In this document: positions 36,294-46,719 of the stretch, piece by piece
How positions within the stretch are numbered: position 1 is the first letter of the stretch
Layout of the letters: every line of letters begins with the position of its first letter
Assembly: GCF_958979055.1 (NCBI RefSeq)
Contig: NC_084899.1
Coordinates: forward strand, 25,487,501 to 25,551,500
Direction: 5' to 3'
Length of the DNA: 64,000 bases
Source of the DNA: Alnus glutinosa
Lineage: Eukaryota; Streptophyta; Magnoliopsida; Fagales; Betulaceae
The notes under the pieces: generated by a model
Database searches by the model: none
What the model was told of the DNA's origin: nothing
Seen by the model: only the letters and a program-made list of their open reading frames with translations
Translations under genes and position numbers: made by a program

Positions 36294-36633
36294 AATGCAT
36301 TAACCATATTCGTCAATCTAAACACTTCTATTAAATGCCAATGGAAATATAGAATAACTGAAAAAGATTCAATAAAATTTACATGCCAATGTTGGATGCT
36401 TTTAAATTTTACAAACAAATGCAGTTGTATTTACACTTTGATTTCCTTAACGTAAAAGTGTAGAATAGTTAACCATCTGTGTCAATCCAAATACTTCTCT
36501 TTCCTTATTCTATTTTCTTTTTTAAAAAAACATATTGCCAACTAATATGACTAACCAAAAGGGCATTCCGTCTGGTTTCAGCGTTAAATCCTCACGGAAG
36601 TGGAGTCACGTGACTTTCATGTGATTATTTTAT

Positions 36634-37028
36634 GAGGTAATTACCTTTTTCCCCCATCAACTACCAGCCATTGTCAACATGCCCCCATGAACTGACACAT
36701 CGACCAAACGAGAGCATCCAACTACCAACTTTACACATTTTGCCCCCTTCCGTCAGTTTAATTCGTAAAAAGACATAAATACCCTCAACTTTTTTAAACA
36801 TATTAATTTTAATATTTTTTTATTAATTACTGTTGGAGGGCATTTTGGTCTTTAAACCAAAATTAACGCCCAAAAATGGAATATTCCGTCCAAGTTAACG
36901 AAATTCCTTGACGGAAGGGGGCAAAGTGTGTAAAGTTGGTAGTTGGATGCTCTCTTTTGGTCGAGGTGTCAGTTCATGGGGGCATGTTGACAATGACTGG
37001 TAGTTGATGGGAGGAAAGGTAATTACTC
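36634..37028. mobile_element. Foldback MITE nested near the left end
   Basis: Arms of about 120 bp: GGTAATTACC...CCCCCATCAACTACCAG at the left and its inverted copy at the right (36908-37028), both including CATCCAACTACCAACTTTAC in opposite orientation. The centre is AT-rich and non-coding. Confidence 0.75.
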
Positions 37029-37420
37029 CTTATTTTAACCTGTTCTACTGGTGTTGCCCCTCAGCTCTTTCAAAAAAAAAAAAAAACTAAAAACTAAAAA
37101 CAAAAACCATAAACCATGCCACCTTCAACCTCCACGTTGACGTTGTTGAATCTCCACCATCCGTCTCATCCAAGTCCGAACGTCGTCCACAGTATCTGCC
37201 AAACTAGACCCACCTAGAGGACGCCCGCGTCCACATCATCTGTAACGACCAAGGAATTTGAAGGAACAATGAGAAAAACACAGTGATGATGATCATCAAA
37301 GAAGGAAAGGAAAATAAAGGAGAGAGAGAGAGAGATTTGCAGAGCATGATTGGAAGAAAAATGCACTCCCCCCAAGAGCAGCTCTCATCCTCCCCACTGC
37401 CACGGTAGATGAGAGCTCCA

Positions 37421-37720
37421 CTAAAAAGCCCTAGTTCGGCTCTGCATAGGGGACCTGGCCTCCAGTGAGTCGTACACGACCGAGAAGTGGTGCAAGGTGT
37501 CCATGAACCGGTTCAGGAAGTCGCCTTTACAGAAGTCGCCCATCTCCTCTTCCACCAAGGTCACCATCCTCGAGTTGAGGGTCTTGGCTCTGGATAAAAA
37601 GGAAGCCACGGACTCGGGTGCTCGGTGGTTGAAGTGGGGGAGGGTGTAGCATACAATTGATCACAAGTGCCTCCCCTCTCACCTGCGTCAAACCCAACAG
37701 TCGAAACCAGCAAGTGGACG
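37421..37720 (-). pseudogene. GRAS transcription-factor fragment
   Basis: The minus strand reads VRGEALVINCMLH (about 37645-37690) and, in another frame, SFLSRAKTLNSRMVTLVEEE then FLNRFMDTLHHFSVVYDSLEA (about 37440-37605). These match the GRAS-domain stretch in which GEAL.VN is followed by a region with L.P.VVTLVEQE and F..RF.E.L.YY...FDSLEA. Only about 90 residues of a domain of about 370 remain, with a frameshift, so it cannot be functional. It looks like a captured piece of a host gene. Confidence 0.7.
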
Positions 37721-37869
37721 AAAGTTCTCGTTCCTCACTACTGAATTTCACTTGATGAATATAATAATGAGTTAGTCAATCAACTCTTGACCTTCACCAA
37801 TCCAAATTATTTTTTCTCTGCTCTAAAAGTCCATTTCACGTGCTCCTTCTGTGACCAAACCCATGCAAA

Positions 37870-38052
37870 CGCCTATAAATACCAAGCTAGCTTCACATAT
37901 TCTCTACGTAACTACGTTCAAACACATTTGAAGCCTAGAGTTCTCAGCCTTTGATTACCACTATGGCTCCTGTGGTCTAAAAAATTGCCATAATCGGGGC
38001 TGGTGTTAGCGGCTTAGCGGCCGCTAAACAACTAGCCCGCCACAACCCAAAA
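37870..38052 (+). pseudogene. Flavin monooxygenase 5' fragment with promoter piece
   Basis: A TATA-like CCTATAAATACC (about 37872) and a leader precede ATG at 37963. The frame reads MAPVV, a stop (TAA), then KIAIIGAGVSGLAAAKQLAR and HNP. GAGVSGL is the FAD-binding GxGxxG motif that opens plant flavin-containing monooxygenases of the FMO1 type. Similarity ends at about 38050. The capture thus spans the end of a promoter, the leader and the first about 30 codons, with a stop at codon 6. Confidence 0.75.
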
Positions 38053-38079
38053 TTAGCTAGAGACAAGAGATTCATATGA

Positions 38080-38404
38080 GAAAACATAAGTAAATGATCA
38101 TACATATCCAATAATTCAATGGCTTTTCACAACTCACGAATACCACCACACTCGCCTGATCATAGTTCCAAATATGTAGATCATATGGATCCCTAGAACT
38201 GAAATTAGTGTTGTCTAGAGAATAACGAGGGATGAAGGAGTTGGTATCGTTTAGAATACCTGGGTCTACAACTCGGATTGTGTAGTAACTGTAATTGATT
38301 TATTGTACGTAGTATTTTCCAGCATATAAGTTCAACACTGTCTGGTCGTTCTCGCATGACAGGGTATACCTTGGGTCGCCGCAGTGTTCTGGATTGCCTT
38401 CTAA
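38080..38404 (-). pseudogene. Galacturonan-binding (GUB_WAK) domain fragment of an LRK10/WAK-like receptor kinase
   Basis: The minus strand reads LEGNPEHCGDPRYTLSCEND, then TVLNLYAGKYYVQ, a stop, INYSYYTIRVVDPG, SFIPRYSLDNTNF and VVVFVSCEKPLNYW. The order CG.P...LSCE...T.L.L..G.YYV..I.Y...TIRVVD and a final V.F.SCE is that of the extracellular GUB_WAK_bind domain found in wall-associated and LRK10-like kinases. There is no kinase, membrane segment or signal peptide here, and there is an in-frame stop. Confidence 0.8.
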
Positions 38405-38443
38405 TCAAAAGGGATAGCTAATGTTACTGATAGTGCCATGGGA

Positions 38444-38706
38444 AGGAGGACAATGATGACTACCCTCAGTACTGCAAGTTTGATGGACTAAATGTTGAAG
38501 CTTTGAATGAAGAAGACCGTGTCGATCCATGCATACATCGTGTTGATAAACTGGAAAAATTATTTAAGGAACTTAGCAGCAAACCTGCTAGAATTCCTTT
38601 GGAAAAGGAACAGATGATTATGGTTGGTGGAAGAGTTGAACATAACCCACTCTCTTACACTCTGTTTTATGAAGCTAAAACAGAGGAAGCTGAAAATTAC
38701 AGTTAG
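38444..38706 (+). pseudogene. Probable Sec14-like SFH protein fragment
   Basis: An open frame reads GKEDNDDYPQYCKFDG, then NEEDRVDPCIHRVDKLEKLF, KELSSKPARIPLEKEQMI, and diverges after about 38620 to a stop at 38704. The stretch (C)IxRxxxLEKxFxELSxKPxxIPxEKEQM resembles the C-terminal coiled-coil segment of plant phosphatidylinositol-transfer SFH proteins (Sec14 domain plus nodulin-like tail). The Sec14 domain itself is absent. The identification rests on memory of that tail and is less certain than the neighbouring fragments. Confidence 0.5.
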
Positions 38707-39324
38707 ATTTTTGGACACGACATCTTCGGCTTTGAGCTGGTTCTTCTGGCTCTTATCTTAAGTTATAGTCAGATTTTTGGACTTTCTTACACTTTGTATG
38801 CGACTTCAAACGGCTCTCACCTTTAATTTTCACTCGCACTCTCTCGCGCACACAGAGACAAAGAAAATATGATGTTTGCCAATACTGGCATGGTTTCCTA
38901 TGTCACAATGATTTTAGAGCGTTGGATTACAACTGCAGCGTAGCCTATGATGATGTTTGTGACACCGTAGATTTCACAATCTATGAAGAACTGGCGATGC
39001 GCTAATGTAGATATGCTTGATGTTGTACTGCTAGTTATTCTGTAGTTGAAGAAGGCTGCGCTGTTAGACTGGATTTTAACAGCCGCCATGGAATTTCCTC
39101 TGCTTTTATCTGGGTTCTGCTGCATGTCACCTTGGAGTTATTGATGGAGCACTCGGCAAAACGATGGTGACTGTGAGGAAGGTGAAAACGAAGGCGAATG
39201 CTAGCTGCGGAGACATGCGTCCCAGAAGGGGCGTCGGCACCACGCGGCATTTTCCGTTCACTAAACCAGTTTCGTTTGTCGGTCTCCTCCTGGCCGGTTC
39301 GTCTCTCTAACGTTGTCATGCATG
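38707..39324. other. Unassigned part of the capture element
   Basis: No family recognised on either strand. Several medium-length open frames (for example minus 39035-39445) run on across the nested element's boundary at 39325 and so are not original genes. This part may hold a further captured fragment too decayed to name. Confidence 0.3.
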
Positions 39325-40608
39325 CACTACAAAAAATGCTGCAATTCGCCGCGTGTCTACAGTAGCGGTTACTGTAGCCACGCGGCCAACTAGCCACGTG
39401 TCTTGATGACATGTGGCAGGTTGCATTTGAGAAACAAGTGGCCATGTGTATTTTTTACACGCGTCCAACTGTTTCTAATTTCCCCCTTCCCCCTTTAACT
39501 TTTAATTTCCCCCCTTTTCTTTTTTCCATTTCTCCCCTTTATCTTTTCATTTCCTCCTCTCTATTTTTTACACGCCTGGCCTTTTCCTTCTTCTCTTTTT
39601 TTCTTCTTTTTTCTTCCTTCTTCCCCTTTTTTTCTTGCACAAACGCCTTTCCTTCTTCTTTGTTTTTATTTATTTATTTATTATTATTTTTTTTTTTCAC
39701 GTAGACAGGGAGATGGAAAGGGAGACTGAGAGAACTGGAGCGATTATGAGAGAGAGTCGTGGTCGACGACGGCACCGGAGTCCGGGGGGTCATGGTCCCA
39801 CACCGGTGAAGCCAAGGGGGTGTTTTTTCGGTGTTTTTTGAGGTTTTTTTTTCCCTTCTGTTTCTTTGAGTTCTCTGATCTGAAAGTTTGTGATTTTTGG
39901 TTTTTGTTGTTGATTTTTTTATGATTGTTGGGATTTTTGGTGATTGTTGGTATTTTTTGGTATTTTGTTGGAGATTTTTTGGTGTTTTGTTGGTATTTTT
40001 TGGTAATGTGGTTGATGGAGTATTAATTTTGGGGGATTTTCTGGATCGAATTTCATGGGGAAGTTTTGTAGTGATTTCGCCTACCTTGCAAAAATTTCCG
40101 GCGAGGGAAATTAAAAAAAAAAATTGCAAAAAAAGTTTATGGCGAGGGCACTAGCGAAAAAAAAAATAGGGAAGAAGAACAGATAGAACATAAATTTTGT
40201 TCGTCTTCCCTATTTTTTTTTAAAAAATGGTGTTAGCAACGTGTATTAGTTCCACGTGGCTAAAAGTGTCTAATTCTTCTGTTCTTCTTCTCTCTCTCTC
40301 TCTCTTTTTTTTTTTTTTTTTAAATGAAGCAGTTAGCCACGTGTATTTAGTACACACGGCTGACTGTTTGCCGCGTGTACTTCAATACACGTGGCCAAGA
40401 CTATCAGCCGCGTGTACCATAATACACGTGGCACAGTGGCCACGTGTATTGTGGTACACGCGGTAAAATGTGTATTTAGTAACACTCGAATTTAACACGA
40501 GTCGCACACATGGCCATTTACACATGGCAAACTGTTCGCCACGTGTATTGTGTCCATACACGTGGCGAAATGCAAGTGGCAAAATGCTATTTTTTTTTTT
40601 TTGTAGTG
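39325..40608. mobile_element. Small CACTA-type MITE with G-box subterminal repeats
   Basis: Starts CACTACAAAAAATGC and ends TTTTTTTTGTAGTG, flanked by the 3-bp duplication ATG (39322-39324 and 40609-40611). Both ends carry arrays of CCACGTGTA / TACACGTGGC (G-box-like CACGTG cores): a few copies at 39347-39460, many at 40228-40580. The middle is T-rich and has no transposase, so it is mobilised in trans. Precise ends and duplication make the call firm. Confidence 0.9.
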
Positions 40609-40949
40609 ATGTTGGTTCTTCCACTCCTCAAAGGACCATTCAGAGCTTCTCTTCGGGTTGATGATGATGACAACAATCTGCATGTGTGAGTGGAGAGTGG
40701 GTCCAGCTTGATGAGTTGTATTTACATGCATGAAAGTGAGGGGCAAAATGGGCAAATGGCATTAAAAAAGTCACATGGAAGTCATGTGACTTCATCCGTG
40801 AGGATTTAACGCCAAAATCAGACGGAATGCCCTTCTGAGACTTATTTTGATAGTTAAAACCCCGGATTCGACAAGTTTGCTAGTTCCGTACCCTTTCGTC
40901 AAAACGCGGTATAGTTCGATACCCTTTTGTGAAGTTGTCCCTAAATTAT

Positions 40950-41240
40950 TTTATATTTTATAAGTCTCATGAGTACGTAATATAATACTTGGTGGGTCTC
41001 TGAACCTTAGTGTTTCCCATTAATTTTCTTTGATTCACTTTTTGTTAATTTAATTTTAGTTTATCATCTCTTAATTGCTCCACTTTTTAGTGGAAAAAAA
41101 TCAATTCAATTTACTTTTCTGCACAATAATATAAATTTTACTTAGTATCTACCATTCCTTGTGGATCGACCTCGTACTTATTAAGAATTATTACTTGCAA
41201 AAACTTACATTTGGGCTTGCACCCTTTTTGGTGCAACACT
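40950..41240 (+). repeat. Truncated gypsy-type LTR 3' end
   Basis: The phrase CCTTGTGGATCGACCTCGTA at about 41158, followed by TTACTTGCAAAAAC and GGGCTTGCACCC, is the pattern seen near the 3' end of Ty3/gypsy LTRs, and also (reversed) in the solo LTR at 19250. The LTR-like sequence appears to stop at GGTGCAACA near 41240. No primer site or internal region follows. The left limit is uncertain. Confidence 0.45.
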
Positions 41241-41807
41241 ATATATATGGACCATATGATACTGTTAAACACTTACATGCATCCATCACTAGAGAAGAGC
41301 TCAATGTGGCTACATTTTTACTCTAATTTCTTTGATAAAAATTACAATATAAAATACTCAAAAAAAATAAAAATCAAGTGATTTAATTTATTAGAACAAT
41401 ATCATATATTCTAGCAATTACTACGTGAGTTTGTAAAGTGTTGTAGTGAAAACTGTATTACCCCAATTTTATTTTTTAAAAAAATTTACTCATGTACTAA
41501 TTAAAAGACTCGAACCCTTATTCATCCAAAAAAAAAATAAAGGATTCGAACCCCACACTACAAAAAAAGGGGCTTTATGAGCAGTTTTGTTAAAACAGCT
41601 CTAAATTTTTTTTGAGCCGTTTTAGTAAAAATAGCACAAATTAGCGTTATTTTTAAAGCGACTTTAATTTGAGCCGTTTTAAGAAAAACGGTTCAAAATG
41701 GAGCCGTTTTGATAAAAACGGCTCTAATTACAGCTGTTTAAAAAAAAAAAAAAAAGTCTCAAATTAGAGTCGTTTGAACAAAAAAAAAATGTCTCACGTA
41801 GATTGTA

Positions 41808-41929
41808 CCACGATCGATCACACATGATCATACCACGATCAATTACACATGATCATACCACGATCAATTACACATGATCGTACCACGACCTATCACATAG
41901 ATCGTACCACGATCGATCATATTGCATTT
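41808..41929. repeat. 25-bp tandem repeat, about five units
   Basis: Units of the form CCACGATCAATTACACATGA plus TCATA are repeated head to tail with a few substitutions, inside the CACTA element next to its left subterminal region. Confidence 0.85.
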
Positions 41930-42481
41930 CTCACTGAATGCTGGGAGGGTGGGGGAATTTAGCTCCTTACTGTAAAAAGTTACTATTTGTGGTTGACTGC
42001 CTAATTCTCTACTGGCTTCTTGCAGATAAGCTGTCATGACACGTTTGATGAGAAATTCTACTTGCCATTGAGTCATTGACGATAATTAGATCATGAAGTT
42101 TAGGCTCATATTGTCTAAAGTTGGATTTTTGTTATCTTTTTTTATGATGAATTTAGTTCCATTACGTGTGGGTTATTTTATGCACAAAGTAGAAGAACCA
42201 GGAGTTAAAGCACTCATTTGCCAAGATAAATGGCTTTTTTGGTAAAGAACTTTCAGAATGACAGATTTAGTTGATGGTAGTATCAACTTTATTTTTCATT
42301 ACTTGTCAATTTATTTTTCATTACATAATTCAAGCTTTATATGTTCGCCATGGGTTTTTGTTGCTGTTTTGTATGCATGCTTTTCTTTTATATGCATCGT
42401 CATGTTTTTCAGCTAATGTTTATTTATCAGAGTGGCAAGTTTTAACTAATATTTTGGTGTTTTGGACTGCAACTTATTAAA

Positions 42482-43343
42482 AGCCCTGTTACAACTTGTG
42501 GCGATATTCATGGGCAGTTCCATAACCTTGCAGAGCTTTTTTGCATTGGAGGGAAGGTATTTCTCTGACTGGGGATTTTAACTTTGTACTCAAATTATGT
42601 TTGCGAAAGGAATGGTGATCAATTACTGCTTGAGATTTATGAACTGACTGGTTTTTCCAATTTGAGAATTGAAATTCTCCAACTGCAGTTGCTATGTTTA
42701 TGATGATGTGTTAAGATTAATTATTGTTGCAAGTGTGAAAAAGGCTTCTGACTTGTCAAAAAAAAAAGTGTGAAAGAGGCTTATAGACTTAGTTGACTTG
42801 AGGTGTTCATGACTTAGCTTATGGGCTTGTTCCGAAGAAAATTGTAATTTTGGGAGTTTTCATCTATGAATTTGCAGAAGAACTTTGTAGGATTCATTTT
42901 GGCCTAGATTTTTATTCAATTTTCTTCTGGTAGATATTGAGCCTTCAATTTTTTTGTGCATCCTAGCTTATAATTGCAATGTTGATATTTATAAATATAA
43001 ATAATTGCAATGCTGATGATGTGCTTTACTTTCACTCACTTTTGTCCCTAATCGAGACTGCAAGATGTGACATTTTTATCTGAATCGTCTTTGGTTGAAT
43101 GTTTTAATTTTTGTTGCATTTATTTTAATTTCCCCGGTTGACGTTTTATCTGATTAAACTTCTTGCATTGTCTTTGGTTTCCTGTCACCTCAACTGTCTT
43201 TGCTTTGAGGTATTAATCACTTAACATACACAATTTAAGTATTTATTTCTGTTTCATATTTTTGTTGGTAGTGTCCAGATACAAATTACTTGTTTATGGG
43301 AGATTATGTTGATTGTGGCTACTACTCGGTTGAAACTGTAACT
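42482..43343 (+). pseudogene. Captured PP2A catalytic-subunit fragment (two exons)
   Basis: Exon-like block 42482-42556 encodes 25 residues containing [15 protein letters not shown] and GGK. Block 43272-43343 encodes 24 residues, [20 protein letters not shown] and ETVT. They carry the phosphatase signatures GDxHG and GDYVDRG. A donor (AAG/GTATTT) follows the first block, an acceptor (TTGGTAG) precedes the second and a donor (GTAAGTATAA) follows it, so normal gene introns were retained. Differences from the highly conserved family include Cys for Arg in GDYVDRG (CGT to TGT), Cys for Arg before IGGK and Asn for Asp after GQFH. The first two are typical of CpG decay. It lacks most of the roughly 306-residue enzyme and cannot be active. 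Confidence 0.88.
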
Positions 43344-43555
43344 GTAAGTATAAGTTCTACCTTTCACTTTATATCTTTTTGATGTTTTACCAACAAAGAT
43401 TTTTTTTTTCTGAATTCTTGGAAAAAGAATATTTTAGTTAACCTCAGGGTTTTCATCCAAAGAAGTGGAACTGTAAATGCTCCCTAGCTGAAAACATCCA
43501 AAATCTTCAATTTTAAGTGAGTTAAAAATAAGTTGAGGCCAATATATTTGGTTCA

Positions 43556-43807
43556 TCAACCCTGCAAATAATAAGAGGAACACGGTCGTAGCTTTGAGGA
43601 CCTTAGTGGAATTAAATGATTTTTTTTTTTCTTTTTCTTTAAGACTTGTTCTTTGGGTTGCTGCCTCAGATTGTAGTTTTTCAAATTTTCATACTGTTTT
43701 AGATCTCTTCTCCACAATTTGATAAACTTCTCTCTTGAATACTTTCCATGTACTTGGATTGCGCCTTTAAAGTTTTTAATAAATTTGCGATTACTTATAA
43801 AAGAAAA
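43556..43807 (+). mobile_element. 5'-truncated LINE tail with 15-bp target duplication
   Basis: AATATATTTGGTTCA flanks it at 43541-43555 and 43808-43822. It ends in TTTTTAATAAATTTGCGATT and ACTTATAAAAGA, the usual 3' end of plant L1-type LINEs. It lies in the last intron region of the captured phosphatase fragment. Confidence 0.8.
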
Positions 43808-44358
43808 TATATTTGGTTCAATTAATGGTCATAATTTCCTTCATTTACAAGGTTCTAGATCTTCCTTTGAAGACATCTAGAATAGACCATTTTGTAGCAT
43901 TTGCTGCTGCACTGGGAATGAGGGTTGCGTACATGACTAGAGTGTCTGTATCTCTTCTGTTGCCATGTATGTTGTCTGTAGGGTTTTATAATTGTGGGTT
44001 GTCAACTTATGAGAACTTGATGTGTGCTTTTGTTGAATGTACCATGTAGTTTTATGAAACACACATGGGGTGTTTTCTTAACCATGATAAGTTGTTGTTT
44101 CTAAATCAATGACACTGTACAAATAAATGAATTGAGTATTTTTTGAATTTGGTCTTTTAGGAAATTAAATTATTATTTTTTTTAAAAAAAAATTATTTTG
44201 AGCCATTTTATCTTTAACAGGTTAAAGCCGTTTTAATCAAAACGGCTTAAACCGGTTTGAGCCGTTTTAATAAAAACGGCTATAATTAGAGCCGTTTTAG
44301 TTAAAAACGGCTCAAATTCGCACTTTAATACTGGCACTCTTGAGCCATTTTCAAAACG

Positions 44359-44396
<38 letters not shown>

Positions 44397-44491
44397 AGCT
44401 CAAACCATTTTGAACCATTTTTAAGCCTTAAAACGGCTAAAAAAAAAAAGGGCTCAAAAGAACTGTGTTTTTTTTTTTTTTTGTAGTGCCA

Positions 44492-46719
44492 AATTTCACT
44501 TAACAGTTAGTCCATCCTTAATTAATACGGTCTGCATGTTATTAATTTGACCCAAAATCTATTGATAAACAAGTATATATATATACAGTAATAACTTTAG
44601 AGGAATCAAGTTCCAGCTCATCGTGAATTAAAAAAGAAGAAGAAGAAGAAGAAGAAGAGAGGTTCCACGGTTCATCGCACTTATATGCTTAAGTAGGAAC
44701 GCAAATAAGTGGCTCACGAGCTAAATTAGCTTGTTATCATCGTAATTCTTATTGTAATTTTCTGGTTGATGTACCCCTAATAAGAGGGATATATAGGTGT
44801 TAATAAAAGAGGATGAGAGCATGGATACGGGGATCGATTTTAAACTTACATGCCAAAAAGTATGAGATGAAAATGAGTTTAAGCTGTCTTATCCCATTTC
44901 TCTCTAGATATATTTACAATATTATCCTTAAATAATTACATAGTTAATTAAGGAAATTCTCAATAATATACTAATAAGAGTTCTAAAACCCTAGCTTTTT
45001 TCATGCATTTTAATTTTTTTCTTGACATCTCAAGCTCATATTTCTAAATTTTGACTGACTACTCCGTCTCGCTCTTCCGAACTTCCATTTTGTTTTTTAT
45101 TGCATTCCATGCCAAGTTGGATTATTAAAGTTGATAAAATCCATCACACAAAAGTTTCACGAGACGAAGGGTCATATATATACACAATTACATATATTAT
45201 AAGATAAATTTACACTTTGTCCCTCCCGAATTATCACCTCATTTATACCCCTACCTCTAAATTTTAACTCATTGCAACTTGTCTAGTGCATCGATCGAAC
45301 ATGCATGTTTTCCATCCATATTTAACGGCCAAATCTGAATTGGGGTGCAACTTAAAACAAAGTGGTAGTCCATAATGGCCAGTTGTAGTAACTTGAAATA
45401 TGATTCTCCACCATCTAAATATACAATTTTCACCACCTTGTCTATGTGGCAAGGTGGTCTCCTACTAACTTTAGAGTTTTTTTATTTTTAAAAAATAAAA
45501 TAAAGTGGAGGACCACCTTGCCACATAGACAAGATGGTGAAAAATTGTATATTTAGATGGTGAAAGAATCATTTCTCTAGTAACTTAGAGGTGTGAGCGC
45601 ATATAATGCAGTAGTTTGGAGGGTAGGATGTAATTTAACTGATTTTCTTCTATCTGTATTATTGAAAATTTAATATGCAGTGGGGACGGGCCGAGATGTG
45701 ACTGATATGGAGAGAGGCAATTGAGTTGCTGGGTTTGGAATGGGGGTAGAGAAACCTGGCCCACACGGCTACCCTGCCCCGTTGTGATCCCCTAGTCCCT
45801 ACCATCTAATTAGGCATACCTATACGTAATTCAACTGATCTATTATTTTTTCTTTTCGTTTTCTGAATCAAACTGATCTACTCACCTAAATAATTCAACC
45901 CTTTTGGTTTTTATCATGCTCATTTAATTAATCATTTTCATTGTACGCAATTCAGGGTACAATGAAAAAAATAATAAATATTAAGGTGATAAATTTTGGT
46001 AAATTTTGACATGTTAAAATTGAAAACTGCCGATATGACAAGATATTAATTATTTAATTTGAAAACAATAATTGAGATTTGGAAAAAAAAAATTACTTGC
46101 GAGAATACCCTAACTTGGAAGTTTTTTAGGAAATCTTGATTTGTTTTTCACTATCCTGTAACTTTTTTTTTTTTTTTAAAGAAAAAAAAATTAACAAGAA
46201 AGGTAAAATACCAAATATAGCCCCTAATTTGATCTTTGAGTAATCACATCTAATATTTCATGCCAATCGGCTGACGTGAGATTTTTTAAATGACTTTTAT
46301 TTTGTGTTATTTTATTTTAAAGTGATTGACATGCATGAGAATTAGGGATAGAAATTAGCTACAAATCAGTTTAATAAAGTGACATGTATTTTTAAAGCAT
46401 ATATATGAGAAACACATATTTTCTTACTAATATTTAATAAGAAAATATGTGAGAAGCACATACAATTAAAAAAAATATATAATTCTCACATGCTAAGGAA
46501 CATTTGACAAAATTTATTAGGCTAGTTTTTAGGAATTAGCTACAAACAGTTTGTAATTAATTTATGTCACATGTGAAAAATAGCATTACTCTTGATTTTT
46601 TTTCTGTTTCTCTTTTCCTAAATCATAAAGAGTCACCATCAAATCAGCTCTTGTATTATCTCTTTGAGCCTTCCCCTTCATAACATTTTAAGCATTCATG
46701 CATATTCCTCAAATCAACA
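44492..46719. other. AT-rich intergenic DNA
   Basis: No gene recognised. It contains a GAA run at about 44632-44659, the foldback at 45399-45577, and short A/T runs. Open frames here are short and without known domains. Confidence 0.5.
45399..45577. mobile_element. Short near-perfect hairpin MITE
   Basis: The left arm (45401-45465, containing CCATCTAAATATACAATTTT and TATGTGGCAAGGTGG) is repeated inverted at 45503-45575 with few differences, around an A/T-rich loop. A transcript would fold into a hairpin of about 180 bases. Confidence 0.75.

Larger units (their letters stand above)
15309..36300 (+). mobile_element. Decayed CACTA (En/Spm) transposon, split by nested LTR elements
   Basis: The left end reads CGCTACAAGAAATTTGATC, one base from the usual CACTACAAGAAA terminus, and is followed by dense subterminal repeats of the ATTAGCGGCC type. 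Transposase-related coding sequence lies at about 18440-19249 and resumes at 34597-36290, in the order expected for this family (TNP2-type transposase, DUF4218, DUF4216). The interruption at 19250-34591 is a later LTR insertion. I found no matching right terminus with the same subterminal motif, so the 3' end is probably lost, perhaps where the element at 36559 begins. Confidence 0.8.
36559..40834. mobile_element. Terminal-inverted-repeat element carrying fragments of four host genes
   Basis: The left end AAGGGCATTCCGTCTGG... (36559-36613) and the right end (40782-40834) are inverted copies over about 55 bp, sharing GGGCATTCCGTCTG and GCGTTAAATCCTCACGGA. Between them lie, in mixed orientation, short damaged pieces of unrelated plant genes (GRAS, FMO, GUB_WAK, probably SFH) plus two nested MITEs. 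No transposase is present. This composition is that of a Pack-type non-autonomous DNA transposon. No clear target duplication was found, so superfamily (Mutator-like is a guess) and exact ends remain open. Confidence 0.65.
41556..44488. mobile_element. Non-autonomous CACTA transposon that captured PP2A gene sequence
   Basis: Begins CACTACAAAAAAAGGGGC and ends TTTTTTTTTGTAGTG, with CCA duplicated at 41553-41555 and 44489-44491. Both ends carry subterminal palindromic repeats of GAGCCGTTTT...AAAACGGCTC (41575-41775 and 44200-44460). No transposase is present. The interior holds a two-exon piece of a protein phosphatase 2A gene with its introns, a LINE tail and a 25-bp tandem repeat. A genomic (intron-containing) host fragment between CACTA ends defines a Pack-CACTA element. 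Confidence 0.9.

Noticed and set aside
39674..40129. 151-codon Lys/Thr/Asn-rich frame in the G-box CACTA MITE
   Set aside because: Low-complexity translation of T-rich repeats (GTTGGTATTTTTTGG type) in a non-autonomous element.
42482..43343. A functional PP2A gene
   Set aside because: Only two short exons are present, conserved Arg residues are changed, and the piece sits between CACTA ends with a target duplication.
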